Source of the DNA: Rhodohalobacter sp. 614A | GTDB taxonomy: Bacteria > Bacteroidota > Rhodothermia > Balneolales > Balneolaceae | Assembly: GCF_021462415.1 (NCBI RefSeq) | Contig: NZ_JAKEDS010000001.1 | Coordinates: forward strand, 1,212,273 to 1,276,272 | Length of the DNA stretch: 64,000 nucleotides | Direction: 5' to 3' | Part shown: in pieces, positions 17,379 to 26,411 of the stretch | How positions within the stretch are numbered: the stretch's first letter is position 1 | Layout of the letters: each line of letters opens with the position of its first letter | Position numbers and translations under genes: made by a program | Notes under the pieces: generated by a model | Told to the model about the DNA's origin: nothing | Database searches by the model: none | The model's input: the letters and a program-made list of their open reading frames with translations, nothing else

Positions 17379-18551
17379 ATGGATCACAATTTACTAAATG
17401 ATCAGCAATACAGAGAAAAAGTTGATCTGCTTTTAGAATTGATTGGGAATATTAACTCGAACCTCGAGTTAAAAAGTGTGCTGTTACATATCATTGAAGC
17501 CGCAATGAAAATAACAGACAGTGAAGCCAGTTCTGTGTATTTATTAGACGAAACCAAGAATGAGTTAATTTTAACTGTGCCCACGGGGCCCATCAGCGAG
17601 AAAATACATGGAAGACGATTTCCGGTAACGAATGGAATTGCCGGGTGGGTGGCCAGAAACTCAGAATCCCAGATTGTAAATGATGTCTCGAAAGATGATC
17701 GTTTTTATGGAGATTTCGAGCCCGAAATTTTTACTACACGAAATATACTTTGCGTGCCTTTAAAGAATCAGTCGGAGGAGGTAATTGGAGTATTACAGGC
17801 ATTAAATAAAAAAGAAGACGCCCAGTTTGATGAGAGTGAAATTTCCCTTTTCCAGGTATTGGCCCACCAGGCAGCAATTGCTATTACCAACGCCCGGTTA
17901 CTTGAAGAACGAAAAACGCTTCTGAGTGAAATTCATCATCGGGTAAAAAACAATATGGCCATTATTTCCGGGATGATTCATATCCAGGCTTATAATGAAA
18001 AGGACGAGGCTATACAAAATAAACTCCTCAATAGCGTTACAAGGATTTCAAGTATGGCAACGGTTCATGAGCAATTGTATGAGGCGCATAGTTTTTCCAG
18101 CCTGGATTTTGCCGAAAACCTGGAAAAATTGATTGCCAATATTATTGATACGGTAGATTTTCATCGGGATATTTCCACGGTATTTCAGTGTGATAAAGTG
18201 ATGCTTAACGTCAACCAATCTATTCCCTGTTCATTGATTGTGAGTGAAATCATTTTTCATTTGTTAAAATTTGGTTTTCAGGATACAGAACATCCGGAGA
18301 TTCAAATTCGCTTATCAGAAAATGCGGATAATGAAACCATCATCCTGGATATTGAAGATAACGGCAGGCAAACCGACCGATACTTTTCTGATGTACATAA
18401 AGATGGACACGATTCAGGATTTCAGCTTATCGAGGTTCTGTGCAAACAATTAGAAGCAAAATGTGATTATAGAACCAAATCCGACAAAAATATTCGTACA
18501 CTGAGGTTTCGGCGATCAGATAAAGCCGGATCGGCAAATAAGTTCCTGTAA
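17379..18551 (+). CDS. GAF-domain histidine-kinase-like protein with degenerate ATPase domain
   Basis: The 390-residue soluble protein has a GAF domain (about 25-170), then a HisKA_2-type dimerisation segment with LLSEIHHRVKNN (His186/His187) and a HATPase-like domain (about 275-380). The phosphoacceptor box is intact. The ATP-binding part is eroded: the N-box, normally NE..TN..KH, reads SE..FH..KF (289-298), and the glycine-rich G1 and G2 boxes are DNGRQ and SGFQLI. Mg-ATP binding is therefore doubtful. It probably forms a signalling pair with the upstream DUF3095 protein, with GAF sensing a small ligand. No response regulator is adjacent. Confidence 0.82.
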   Translation: MDHNLLNDQQYREKVDLLLELIGNINSNLELKSVLLHIIEAAMKITDSEASSVYLLDETKNELILTVPTGPISEKIHGRRFPVTNGIAGWVARNSESQIVNDVSKDDRFYGDFEPEIFTTRNILCVPLKNQSEEVIGVLQALNKKEDAQFDESEISLFQVLAHQAAIAITNARLLEERKTLLSEIHHRVKNNMAIISGMIHIQAYNEKDEAIQNKLLNSVTRISSMATVHEQLYEAHSFSSLDFAENLEKLIANIIDTVDFHRDISTVFQCDKVMLNVNQSIPCSLIVSEIIFHLLKFGFQDTEHPEIQIRLSENADNETIILDIEDNGRQTDRYFSDVHKDGHDSGFQLIEVLCKQLEAKCDYRTKSDKNIRTLRFRRSDKAGSANKFL

Positions 18552-18847
18552 TAACAACCGGGGCCTACAGTGTGAGCAAAATTCCTGCATTAAACCCCGG
18601 ATATAGAATCTGCTCATCAAACGCTCATCTGTTATAATTTTCAATGCCAAGAATGCGGTCAGCAATAAATAGGCAGAAAGAGTCCGTTCTTATTTTCATA
18701 AATGACGGAAAAATTTCTTTTCTTTGATTTGATCAATCAACCCAGAAAGATTTTAATCTAATTGAATTCTCCGGTTGTATATATGATTCTTGCTGACAAC
18801 CCGTTTTTTATTTGTAAAAATATTCTATAAGCAGGTTTAACCATGTT

Positions 18848-19522
18848 ATGTTGAAAAAGTTATTCGCAGCCTTCTTGTTCCTCTTGCCGGTTTTTGGACC
18901 GGGCTTTCTCATGGCTCAAAATGAAGACGGATTTGCCATTGCCCGTGTGCAATACCGGGGTGGCGGTGATTGGTACAACGTGCCATCTTCACTCACTAAT
19001 CTTATTGGATATACAAAGCAGCAGGTGCCGATTAATATCCGGTCTACCTACGATGATGTTCAACTCGGCAGCCGCGATATTTTTGATTATCCTTTTTTGT
19101 TTATGACGGGCCACGGAAACATCGCTGTGAATGATGCCGAAATGGAAAACCTACGGGAATATCTTGAGAACGGCGGATTTCTTTATGTGGATGACGATTA
19201 CGGGATGGACCAATACGTTCGCGAAATTCTGCAAAATATTTTCCCCGATGAGCGATTTTTTGAACTTCCGGCGGATCACCCGATCTACAGCAACGTCTTT
19301 AATTTTCCAGACGGTCGACCACCCAAAGTTCACGAACACGATGGGAAAACTCCCCAGGCGTTTGCTGTCTACCGAAACGGGCGAATGGTTCTGCTGTATA
19401 CATACGAATCCAATCCATCGGACGGCTGGGCGTACGACGAATTCGACAATCCCCAGGAAGTAACCGACGCCGCACTTCAGTTTGGTGTGAATTTACTGGT
19501 GTATGCGTTTACAAATCCGTGA
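18848..19522 (+). CDS. DUF4159 domain protein, exported
   Basis: The 224-residue protein has a signal peptide of about 23 residues (cut near FLMAQN). The mature part is a single DUF4159 domain: FAIARVQYRGGGDWYNVP, then FDYPFLFMTGHG, the LREYLENGGFLYVDDDYG block, and a C-terminal DAALQFGVNLLVYAFTNP. The fold resembles the class I glutamine amidotransferase-like domain seen in ThuA-type proteins, but catalytic activity has not been shown. DUF4159 genes often lie with MoxR/vWA (Bat-like) clusters; here the Bat genes are 40 kb away. It is a single gene preceded by 296 bases without a recognised element, and starts at an ATG. Confidence 0.88.
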   Translation: MLKKLFAAFLFLLPVFGPGFLMAQNEDGFAIARVQYRGGGDWYNVPSSLTNLIGYTKQQVPINIRSTYDDVQLGSRDIFDYPFLFMTGHGNIAVNDAEMENLREYLENGGFLYVDDDYGMDQYVREILQNIFPDERFFELPADHPIYSNVFNFPDGRPPKVHEHDGKTPQAFAVYRNGRMVLLYTYESNPSDGWAYDEFDNPQEVTDAALQFGVNLLVYAFTNP

Positions 19523-19624
19523 GGAGAAGCCGGTGAATGATTTCTCACGCTCAAACAAGCTATTGATAAATCGACAGTATAGATCTAGATCTGCCAATCG
19601 TATAGAAAATATGGTCTGTCGAGA

Positions 19625-21190
19625 TCAAACAAATAGAATTACCATCAACGCGTAGCTAATGACAGCCAGGATTCCTGCCACAAGCGCGAGCGGGAATTGT
19701 GTGGTGACGTGGTCCATCAAATCACATCCGGTGGATAATGAGCTTAGAATGGTCGTATCGGAAATGGGAGAACACTGATCGCCAAATACGGCTCCGCCAA
19801 TAACGGCAGAAAAGCAGAGAGTGAGAAAAAACGGATCAGGTACAACTGCCCAGGCAAGCGGAACGGCCACCGGAAAAACCACCGCATAAGTTCCCCAGGA
19901 TGTTCCCGTTGAGAATGCAATGATCATACAGAGCACCATTAAAACCCCGGGCAGGAAAGCGGGCATCACAAGATCACCCAAGATAGAAACCACATAGGGT
20001 GCGGTGCCAACGGCGTCTGCCACGGATTTAAGAGTGACTGCCAACGCTAAAATAATAGCCCCGATAGTAACTCCTTTACAGCCGTCGATAAATCCGTCAA
20101 TGGCTTCTTGCAGTTTCATTCCTTTGGCCATGGCAATGCCCAACCCCACAAGCACGGCCAGTACAAATGCCTCGGCAATGAGAAGGGTCGGGTCTTCTCT
20201 GTGGCCCAAGAAAAAGTAGGTAACCGCAAACGGAATAATGGCTACGCCAAGTAAAGCGCCGATTGGGCCAAAAAAATCAATCAAGCCGGGATTATAATCC
20301 TCCGGAATTTTCTTTTGGGTGAGCTCTGCAGCGGCCATCGGAGTTGCATTGGAATGATCGAGAGGGCCGCCTTCCCGTGCTCTTTTGATCGCCGCACGCA
20401 TTTTTTTGCCAGGCACCCATGGGAGCTTGTCCCAGGCAAAAAGGAGAGTGATGAAGATGGCAAATATTGCATAGAAGTTGTATTTAATGGCATCAAAAAA
20501 GAAGATGACGCCATCCATGGGGTCAGAAAATATGGGCAAAGTTCCGACTACCAGTCCGCTTACATAAAAAGGCCACACATTAAAGGGAATCAGTGTTGCA
20601 GCGGGTGACGCCGTAGAGTCGACCATATAGGCCAGCTCTTCGTGTGAAACTTTGTGTTTGTCTGATACCGGCCGTACGGTAGCTCCCGTCAGAACCGTAC
20701 TAATCGTTCCGCCCTGGTGGAAAATGAGCCCCATAAACCAGGTAAAAAACTTTGCTGATTTTGGTCCGCGAACCATTTTCTTACTGGCCCAGGTTGCAAA
20801 TACTTCGGCTCCACCGGTTCGGGTCCAGATACCAATCAATCCTCCAAGCGCCCAAAGATAAACCAGCAAAATCAGGGCGAAACTTTCGGTGCCAATGGAC
20901 GGAATCAAAAAACCTTGAACAATATTCACTTCCCCCGAAATCACTCCACCCAAACAAATCCCGATAAAAAGAGCACTCACTACTTCGCGTGTCCAGAAAG
21001 CCAGAACGATGGCAACAAGTGGAGGCATGATAGACCATAAACCATAATGGCCGTCCTGTTCAGGGAATTTATCATAATAGCCGAGGTAAAATCCGGCAAT
21101 AATCAGGGCAATGAAAAATCCGGTATAGATCCGGCGCCTGTTCTTGGCGTCTCCAAATCGGCTTTGAATGTAATTTTCGGTTTGAGTCAT
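19625..21190 (-). CDS. nhaC: NhaC-family Na+/H+ antiporter
   Basis: The 521-residue protein has about twelve hydrophobic segments. Family motifs are MVDSTASPAATLIPFNVWPFYVSG, STGTSWGTYAVVFPVAVPLAW, and the GDQCSPISDTTILSSLSTGCD signature near residue 470. It exchanges sodium for protons, or in related members malate/lactate, at the inner membrane and helps with sodium and pH homeostasis, plausible for a marine or halophilic organism. The gene is monocistronic, converges with the DUF4159 gene, and starts at an ATG. Assignment to NhaC rather than to a carboxylate-coupled relative rests on overall motif similarity. Confidence 0.85.
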   Translation of the reverse strand: MTQTENYIQSRFGDAKNRRRIYTGFFIALIIAGFYLGYYDKFPEQDGHYGLWSIMPPLVAIVLAFWTREVVSALFIGICLGGVISGEVNIVQGFLIPSIGTESFALILLVYLWALGGLIGIWTRTGGAEVFATWASKKMVRGPKSAKFFTWFMGLIFHQGGTISTVLTGATVRPVSDKHKVSHEELAYMVDSTASPAATLIPFNVWPFYVSGLVVGTLPIFSDPMDGVIFFFDAIKYNFYAIFAIFITLLFAWDKLPWVPGKKMRAAIKRAREGGPLDHSNATPMAAAELTQKKIPEDYNPGLIDFFGPIGALLGVAIIPFAVTYFFLGHREDPTLLIAEAFVLAVLVGLGIAMAKGMKLQEAIDGFIDGCKGVTIGAIILALAVTLKSVADAVGTAPYVVSILGDLVMPAFLPGVLMVLCMIIAFSTGTSWGTYAVVFPVAVPLAWAVVPDPFFLTLCFSAVIGGAVFGDQCSPISDTTILSSLSTGCDLMDHVTTQFPLALVAGILAVISYALMVILFV

Positions 21191-21448
21191 TGAACGGTCT
21201 GTGAGAATTCAGTGAGCGGGAGAATGTACAGGTAGATAGCAAATGTAACGACCTGTTATAAAAGCTGGCAGCTTCATTGATCTCCGCCACAAGAGAAGGG
21301 ATTCGTTGGACATTGTCAATAGTTTTAAAAGGATTTTCAATATTTGGTCTCACCCCCAATATTTTAATCGTCATTCAAAGCGAAATGATTATTTTGATAG
21401 ATATGTTAGGTCAACCAATAAATCGGATACAACAGGTAAATTGAGTTT

Positions 21449-23797
21449 ATGAGTGATCTTCGGCGGGAATTGGGATTTTGGGATGCATTGACGATTGGTG
21501 CCGGTACCATGATTGGCGCTGGAATATTTCTTTTAGCGGGAATTGCACTGGAGATTTCAGGGCCGGCTGCTGTGTTTGCTTACCTTGTATCCGGCATTGT
21601 TTGTATGATTACGGCTTCCAGCGCTGCTGAATTGGCAACCGGAATGCCAACATCCGGCGGCGACTACTTTTTTGTGTCACGGTCTTTAGGCCCGGCTTTT
21701 GGAGCAATTTCAGGTGTGGGAATTTGGCTGAGCCTGACATTTGCCATTGCATTTTACCTGTATGGGTTGGGGGAATATCTATCCCAATTTCTGCCTCTCA
21801 CGGCATTTTGGGGAGCGGCTATCGGCGGCGTGTTGCTGGTGATACTAAACATTGTAGGTGCGAAAGAATCCGGACGCACGCAGGTAGTTGTGGTTTTGCT
21901 TTTATTTGTGATTCTTGGCGCCTTCAGCTTTCTCGGCATTTTTTACATCAACCCAAATAACTTTACGCCTTTTATGCCATTTGGCATAGAGTCCATTTCT
22001 GCAACTACAGCCCTGGTTTTTGTCTCTTTCCTGGGATTTGTAAAAATTGCGGCCGTTGCCGAAGAGATCAAAGAACCCTCAAAAAATTTACCACGTGCCC
22101 TGATTGGGTCCGTAGCGGTGGTCACGGTTCTCTACATGATAATTTTGATCGTAATTGCAGGAATGTTCACGCAGGAAACCATCATCAATGTCCGTGATCC
22201 GTTGACCACAGCGGCGAGAACGATTCTGGGTAGTCCCGGTGCTATTGCCATTATTTTTGCAGGACTCCTTGCAACACTTTCATCCGCAAATGCCAGTATT
22301 CTAGCATCATCCAGGATTAATCTTGCTATGGCGCGCGACCGTATGATTCCCAACTGGCTGAGCGCCATCCACGAAAAACTTCTCACTCCCTACCGGGCCA
22401 TTCTTCTCACCGGTGTGTTAGCCCTGGCTTTTCTATTTCTGGAAAGCCTGGAGGATCTTGCTAAAATTGCCAGTGTTCTGCAATTGTATAGTTATGCCGC
22501 TTTAAATATAGGCTGCATTGTTTTACGGGCGGCCAACCCGGACTGGTACAAACCGACATATCGAACGCCGGGCACTCCGTGGCTGCAGGTTTTTGCATCG
22601 CTGGGCTGTTTAGTGATTATTATTTATTCGGGAACCTTTGCGCAGATTGCCGTTGTCGTGCTGATTGTTGCAAGCCTTGCCTGGTATGTGGTTTGGGGAA
22701 GAAACAAAGTTGAATTTGATCATGCCCTGCCGCTATTCAGGGAAAAGTGGAATGAACACGGGATGAAAGTCTTTTCATTGCCTACAGAACGCCATATTAG
22801 TGAAGAGGAAGAATGGGCGCCGGCTGTTCGGTCACTTAACTCCACAAAACCACGGCATGTTGTAGCCGCCCTTGCAAATCCCGCTACTGAAGGCGACCTG
22901 CTCCGGCTTAGCCAGTTGATCGCCACCGGTACAAAAGAGGGTGGGAAAGTAACCGGGCTTGGTATGATTCGCGTTCCGTTGCAAACACCTATCGCTACGA
23001 TTCGAAGAAAACTGAATGAAAAGACTACTGTGCGGGAGAGTATCGCTGAAATTGCCGAGCAATCCCGTCAGGAGAAAGAAGTGGGAGACAAAGAATCCGC
23101 TACACAATTGGCAAGAACAACGTTTGAATCTGTTTCCGAGGCCGCTCACGATATTTTCCAGGGGCTTGTAAATGAAACCGAACAGCGAAAGGCCGATATG
23201 CTTTTGATGGGCTGGCAGGGTGGTTTTAGTGTCGGGAGAATTTATAATACTCCCGTTCAGAAAATCATCAAAACGGCAAGAACAGATGTTGGTGTGTTGA
23301 AAGACCGGGGATTAAAAGATATCAAATCGATTGTTCTGCCTTGGGGAGGTGGCTTGCACGCGTGGCTGGGGCTTGAAGTGGGAATCAGAATTGCACGGTT
23401 TTTGGATGCAGAATTAAAGGTACTGCGGTTGGTGAAGCCGGGTGTGGATTTAGAAACCGAACGGGAAGAATTGGCCAAGTCTATTGAAGAATTAACAGAA
23501 GGATTTGACAGGTTCAGGATTGATGTTCGCGAATCAGAAGAGGTATCGAATGGTATTATTCGTGAATTTGAAGAGAATGAGCATGACCTTGTGATTATCG
23601 GTGCATCTCATGAATGGAGAATCAAAAATGTGTTATTTGGAACCATTCCTGATGTTATCGCCGACCGTGCTCCATGCTCTGTTCTGATGGTCCGTCGTTA
23701 TGTTACCGAAGACTGGAAACTGAAAGCCAGCGAAGGCCTGAAACGAATGAAAGAACAGCTGGGCCTGAGTACCTCGCCCGATACCACCGGAGAGTAG
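21449..23797 (+). CDS. APC-family amino-acid permease fused to two universal-stress-protein domains
   Basis: The 782-residue protein has an N-terminal transporter of about twelve helices (1-430) with the APC opening motif GAGTMIGAGIFLLAG, the helix-6 region FLGFVKIAAVAEEIKEPSKNLPRA, and SSANASILASSRINLAMARD. The cytoplasmic tail of about 330 residues contains two Usp-like domains. The second keeps an ATP-site-like pattern (IIGASHEWRIKNVLFGTIPD followed by CSVLMVRR). Such fusions occur in several bacteria and archaea; adenine-nucleotide sensing by the tail may gate transport, but that is inference. The substrate is probably an amino acid or other cationic metabolite. It is divergent from nhaC. 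Confidence 0.88.
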   Translation: MSDLRRELGFWDALTIGAGTMIGAGIFLLAGIALEISGPAAVFAYLVSGIVCMITASSAAELATGMPTSGGDYFFVSRSLGPAFGAISGVGIWLSLTFAIAFYLYGLGEYLSQFLPLTAFWGAAIGGVLLVILNIVGAKESGRTQVVVVLLLFVILGAFSFLGIFYINPNNFTPFMPFGIESISATTALVFVSFLGFVKIAAVAEEIKEPSKNLPRALIGSVAVVTVLYMIILIVIAGMFTQETIINVRDPLTTAARTILGSPGAIAIIFAGLLATLSSANASILASSRINLAMARDRMIPNWLSAIHEKLLTPYRAILLTGVLALAFLFLESLEDLAKIASVLQLYSYAALNIGCIVLRAANPDWYKPTYRTPGTPWLQVFASLGCLVIIIYSGTFAQIAVVVLIVASLAWYVVWGRNKVEFDHALPLFREKWNEHGMKVFSLPTERHISEEEEWAPAVRSLNSTKPRHVVAALANPATEGDLLRLSQLIATGTKEGGKVTGLGMIRVPLQTPIATIRRKLNEKTTVRESIAEIAEQSRQEKEVGDKESATQLARTTFESVSEAAHDIFQGLVNETEQRKADMLLMGWQGGFSVGRIYNTPVQKIIKTARTDVGVLKDRGLKDIKSIVLPWGGGLHAWLGLEVGIRIARFLDAELKVLRLVKPGVDLETEREELAKSIEELTEGFDRFRIDVRESEEVSNGIIREFEENEHDLVIIGASHEWRIKNVLFGTIPDVIADRAPCSVLMVRRYVTEDWKLKASEGLKRMKEQLGLSTSPDTTGE

Positions 23798-24005
23798 TGA
23801 ACATTCTTCCTTCAAAGTTGGATGAATCCTCAAAGTTGATGGATGGGGTTGTTCCAAACTGGTGAATGAGTTTTTTTCTTTGCTATCATTATCCATCTTC
23901 ATCAACACACCTCAAAAAATTCTGGACAGACACATGAATAGGGGTCCGGTCTGATTTGTAATTGCCTTTCTGAAACAGCCTCCTGTAAACGTCGTACCAA
24001 ACTTT

Positions 24006-24734
24006 ATGGATAACCTATCTCAAAAAGATGTAGACTGGCTGCTGGATCTCCATAAAAAAGACCGGCATAGAAGACGTTCTCAAAAAGGCCATCCCGAACT
24101 CAGAAAATTGTTCATTTGGTCGCTCGTCATTTTTTTTGGCATTATCGGGCTGATGATTCTTCCATTCTACCTGCTGGTACGCACCTCCATTTTCCTGAAT
24201 TTAGAATACGGTTACGGCGGCTGGATTTCATTGGGTGGTGGAATTGTCGTATCTGTTTTGCTTCTGTTAACGTATCTGCTTTTCCTGTTTCAAAAAATTA
24301 AAAACCGGAAAAAGAGGTTTCAGTTTAGCCTGGGTGGGGCCGGCGCAATGGTGTTTGGTTTCTGTCTGTTTTCTCTATTCTATCTTTCAAGCGTTAATGC
24401 CAAAAGTGACGAAATCAGAAATGTATACCGGTCCATGCATCCCATCTTACGCGTCGCGATATCAATAGTAACACTTGCAGACAGCGATCTTGTAATTACA
24501 GATATTGAACGGGTATTGAGCGATTACGGGGCGATGGGGCTTCCTGTAAATCCCCATTCGTTACATTATCGCCAGGACGAAACCGGCTATGTGCATGCGA
24601 TTGATCTTCGGACCCGCGGACGCACCGAAATACGGAATTTATTGTTGCAAGCTTCTCTTGAAATGATGGGATTTCAAACTCTGCGGCATGTCGGTACGGC
24701 GGATCATTTGCATGTGGAGTTAATGGTTCGGTGA
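24006..24734 (+). CDS. Membrane protein with possible M15-peptidase-like C-terminal domain
   Basis: The 242-residue protein has three hydrophobic segments (about 33-55, 67-90 and 103-126) after a basic N-terminus. The C-terminal domain (about 130-242) ends with a pattern recalling Hedgehog/M15-type zinc peptidases: NPHSLHYRQD (His184, His187), VHAIDL (His197, Asp200) and DHLHVEL (His234, His236). In M15 enzymes SxHxxGxAxD and a final HxH-like motif bind zinc. Here the first motif would carry an insertion of about six residues, so the match is partial. It could be a membrane-tethered peptidoglycan or peptide hydrolase, or a catalytically altered relative. It is a single gene starting at an ATG. 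Confidence 0.6.
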   Translation: MDNLSQKDVDWLLDLHKKDRHRRRSQKGHPELRKLFIWSLVIFFGIIGLMILPFYLLVRTSIFLNLEYGYGGWISLGGGIVVSVLLLLTYLLFLFQKIKNRKKRFQFSLGGAGAMVFGFCLFSLFYLSSVNAKSDEIRNVYRSMHPILRVAISIVTLADSDLVITDIERVLSDYGAMGLPVNPHSLHYRQDETGYVHAIDLRTRGRTEIRNLLLQASLEMMGFQTLRHVGTADHLHVELMVR

Positions 24735-24956
24735 GATGTGAAAAATGGAGCAGAAGATTATTATTAGATTTCCATAATCCTTCTCATCTCACTTACAAAA
24801 TCAGATTTCAAAAACTATCTTTTCAACCCATAAAGGTTGTGTGGTATCCCTGCCTTTCTCATTTGAGTTGAGATGATTCAAGGGCAACCTGTACATCAAA
24901 CTGATAATTATTGAACCGGAATCTTTTAGCCTGGTTTGGTAAGAGAGCACTATTAC

Positions 24957-26411
24957 ATGCGTTTTAGTCGATTATTTCACCCAATAAGGCCGGATAATGT
25001 TGTCGCCTTTCGCATTTTGTTTGGCAGTATTATGCTGTGGGAAGTCTATCGTTATTTTTCCTATGGTTGGATTCATGATTACTGGATAGAGCCACTCGTG
25101 AATTTTAAATATGGCGGATTCTTCTGGATACAACCACTCGCGGGCGATGGCATGTATTATCTTTTTTTCGTGCTTGGCGCTCTCAGTTTATTCATTATTG
25201 CAGGGTTTTTGTACCGAGCAAGTACCGTACTTTTCTTCGTTCTGTTTACCTACACATTTTTACTGGAGCAGGGCCGGTATCTCAATCATTTTTACCTGGT
25301 TATACTTCTCAGCTTCCTGATGATGTTTATTCCCGCCCATCGCACGTTTTCGGTGGATGTTTGGCTTTTTCCAAAACTTCGCCGGAAATGGATTCCGGCC
25401 TGGACTCTGATGCTGCTTCAGTTCCAGATAGGTGCGGTCTATTTTTTTGGTGGAATTGCAAAGATAAATGCCGATTGGCTTTCCGGTTCTCCGATGGATT
25501 TATGGCTTCCGGGGACGGATTTTCCACTGGTTGGGCAATATTTCGATATACCTGCAGTCACTTTATTTATCAGCTATGCGGGCCTTTTACTTGATTTGCT
25601 GGCACTGCCATTGTTGATGTTTCGCAAAACTCGTCCGTGGATGGCGCTTGCACTCCTGTTCTTTCATTTGAGTAATGACCGACTTTTTTCAATCGGAATA
25701 TTTCCCTGGTTTATGATTGGGGTGTTGGTCATCTATTTACCGTCCTCCTGGCCACGGCAATTTTGGGCGTATCTCAAAGAAATGAATTCAGTCCGATTGA
25801 AATTAGCGGTCGTTATTACTTCACTTACAGGTGGTTTTTTGGCTCTGTTTTTTCATCAGGCATTTCACTTGGTTCCTTTGCTTTATGGTTTATTAATCAC
25901 TCCTATCTTGTTTTGGGATTTTCATAAGAATCCTGCTGATGAGAATATGGTTCAACATGAGAACCAGCCTGCCCATTCAAACCTTGTACTTGCGGGTTTA
26001 GGGGTTTGGGTTTTCTTACAAATTGTTATTCCTCTCAGGCATTATGTAATTCCCGGAAACCCCAGTTGGACTGAAGAAGGCCATCGGTTTGCCTGGCACA
26101 TGAAGCTGCGGTCAAAATCATGCGAACAGGATTTTTTTATAGCAGATTCAAAATCGTTTAAAAAAAAGCCATTGGATATTGATGAAGGGCCGCTGCAATC
26201 CTGGCAGTATAATGATATGATAGGGAGGCCGCAGCTTATTGCACAATACGCCAAGATGCTAAGCACAGCTTTTGATGGCAAGCCGATATATGCTGAGGTA
26301 AGATGTTCTCTTAACGGAGGCCCTTGGCGGCCGTTGATAGATCCTGATGTAGATTTGTCGAATGTCAGCTTTCATGACTGGAAACGCAATGATTGGATTA
26401 TTGCGTATTAA
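24957..26411 (+). CDS. HTTM-domain protein, vitamin-K-dependent gamma-carboxylase-like
   Basis: The ATG at 24957 (MRFSRLFHPIRPDN) was preferred over an upstream TTG. The 484-residue membrane protein has at least eight hydrophobic segments in its first 340 residues and a soluble tail of about 115. HTTM-family motifs include FRILFGSIMLWEVYRY, the YFFGGIAKINADWL block with Lys169 at the position of the catalytic lysine of human GGCX, and HLSNDRLFSIGIFPW. In animals the enzyme couples vitamin K hydroquinone oxidation to glutamate carboxylation; bacterial relatives are little studied and may act as quinol epoxidases. The stop codon overlaps that of the converging DUF1206 gene in TTAA. The substrate is unknown. 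Confidence 0.82.
   Translation: MRFSRLFHPIRPDNVVAFRILFGSIMLWEVYRYFSYGWIHDYWIEPLVNFKYGGFFWIQPLAGDGMYYLFFVLGALSLFIIAGFLYRASTVLFFVLFTYTFLLEQGRYLNHFYLVILLSFLMMFIPAHRTFSVDVWLFPKLRRKWIPAWTLMLLQFQIGAVYFFGGIAKINADWLSGSPMDLWLPGTDFPLVGQYFDIPAVTLFISYAGLLLDLLALPLLMFRKTRPWMALALLFFHLSNDRLFSIGIFPWFMIGVLVIYLPSSWPRQFWAYLKEMNSVRLKLAVVITSLTGGFLALFFHQAFHLVPLLYGLLITPILFWDFHKNPADENMVQHENQPAHSNLVLAGLGVWVFLQIVIPLRHYVIPGNPSWTEEGHRFAWHMKLRSKSCEQDFFIADSKSFKKKPLDIDEGPLQSWQYNDMIGRPQLIAQYAKMLSTAFDGKPIYAEVRCSLNGGPWRPLIDPDVDLSNVSFHDWKRNDWIIAY

Noticed and set aside
23820-23910. Weak inverted GTTGATGGATGG / CCATCTTCATCAAC pair after the permease gene
   Set aside because: The arms do not pair evenly, the loop is long, and there is no T run after the stem; too weak to list as a terminator.
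24731-24792. GTGAGATG / CATCTCAC arms after the M15-like gene
   Set aside because: The stem is only eight bases with a loop of about 46 bases and no T run, so it could be chance.
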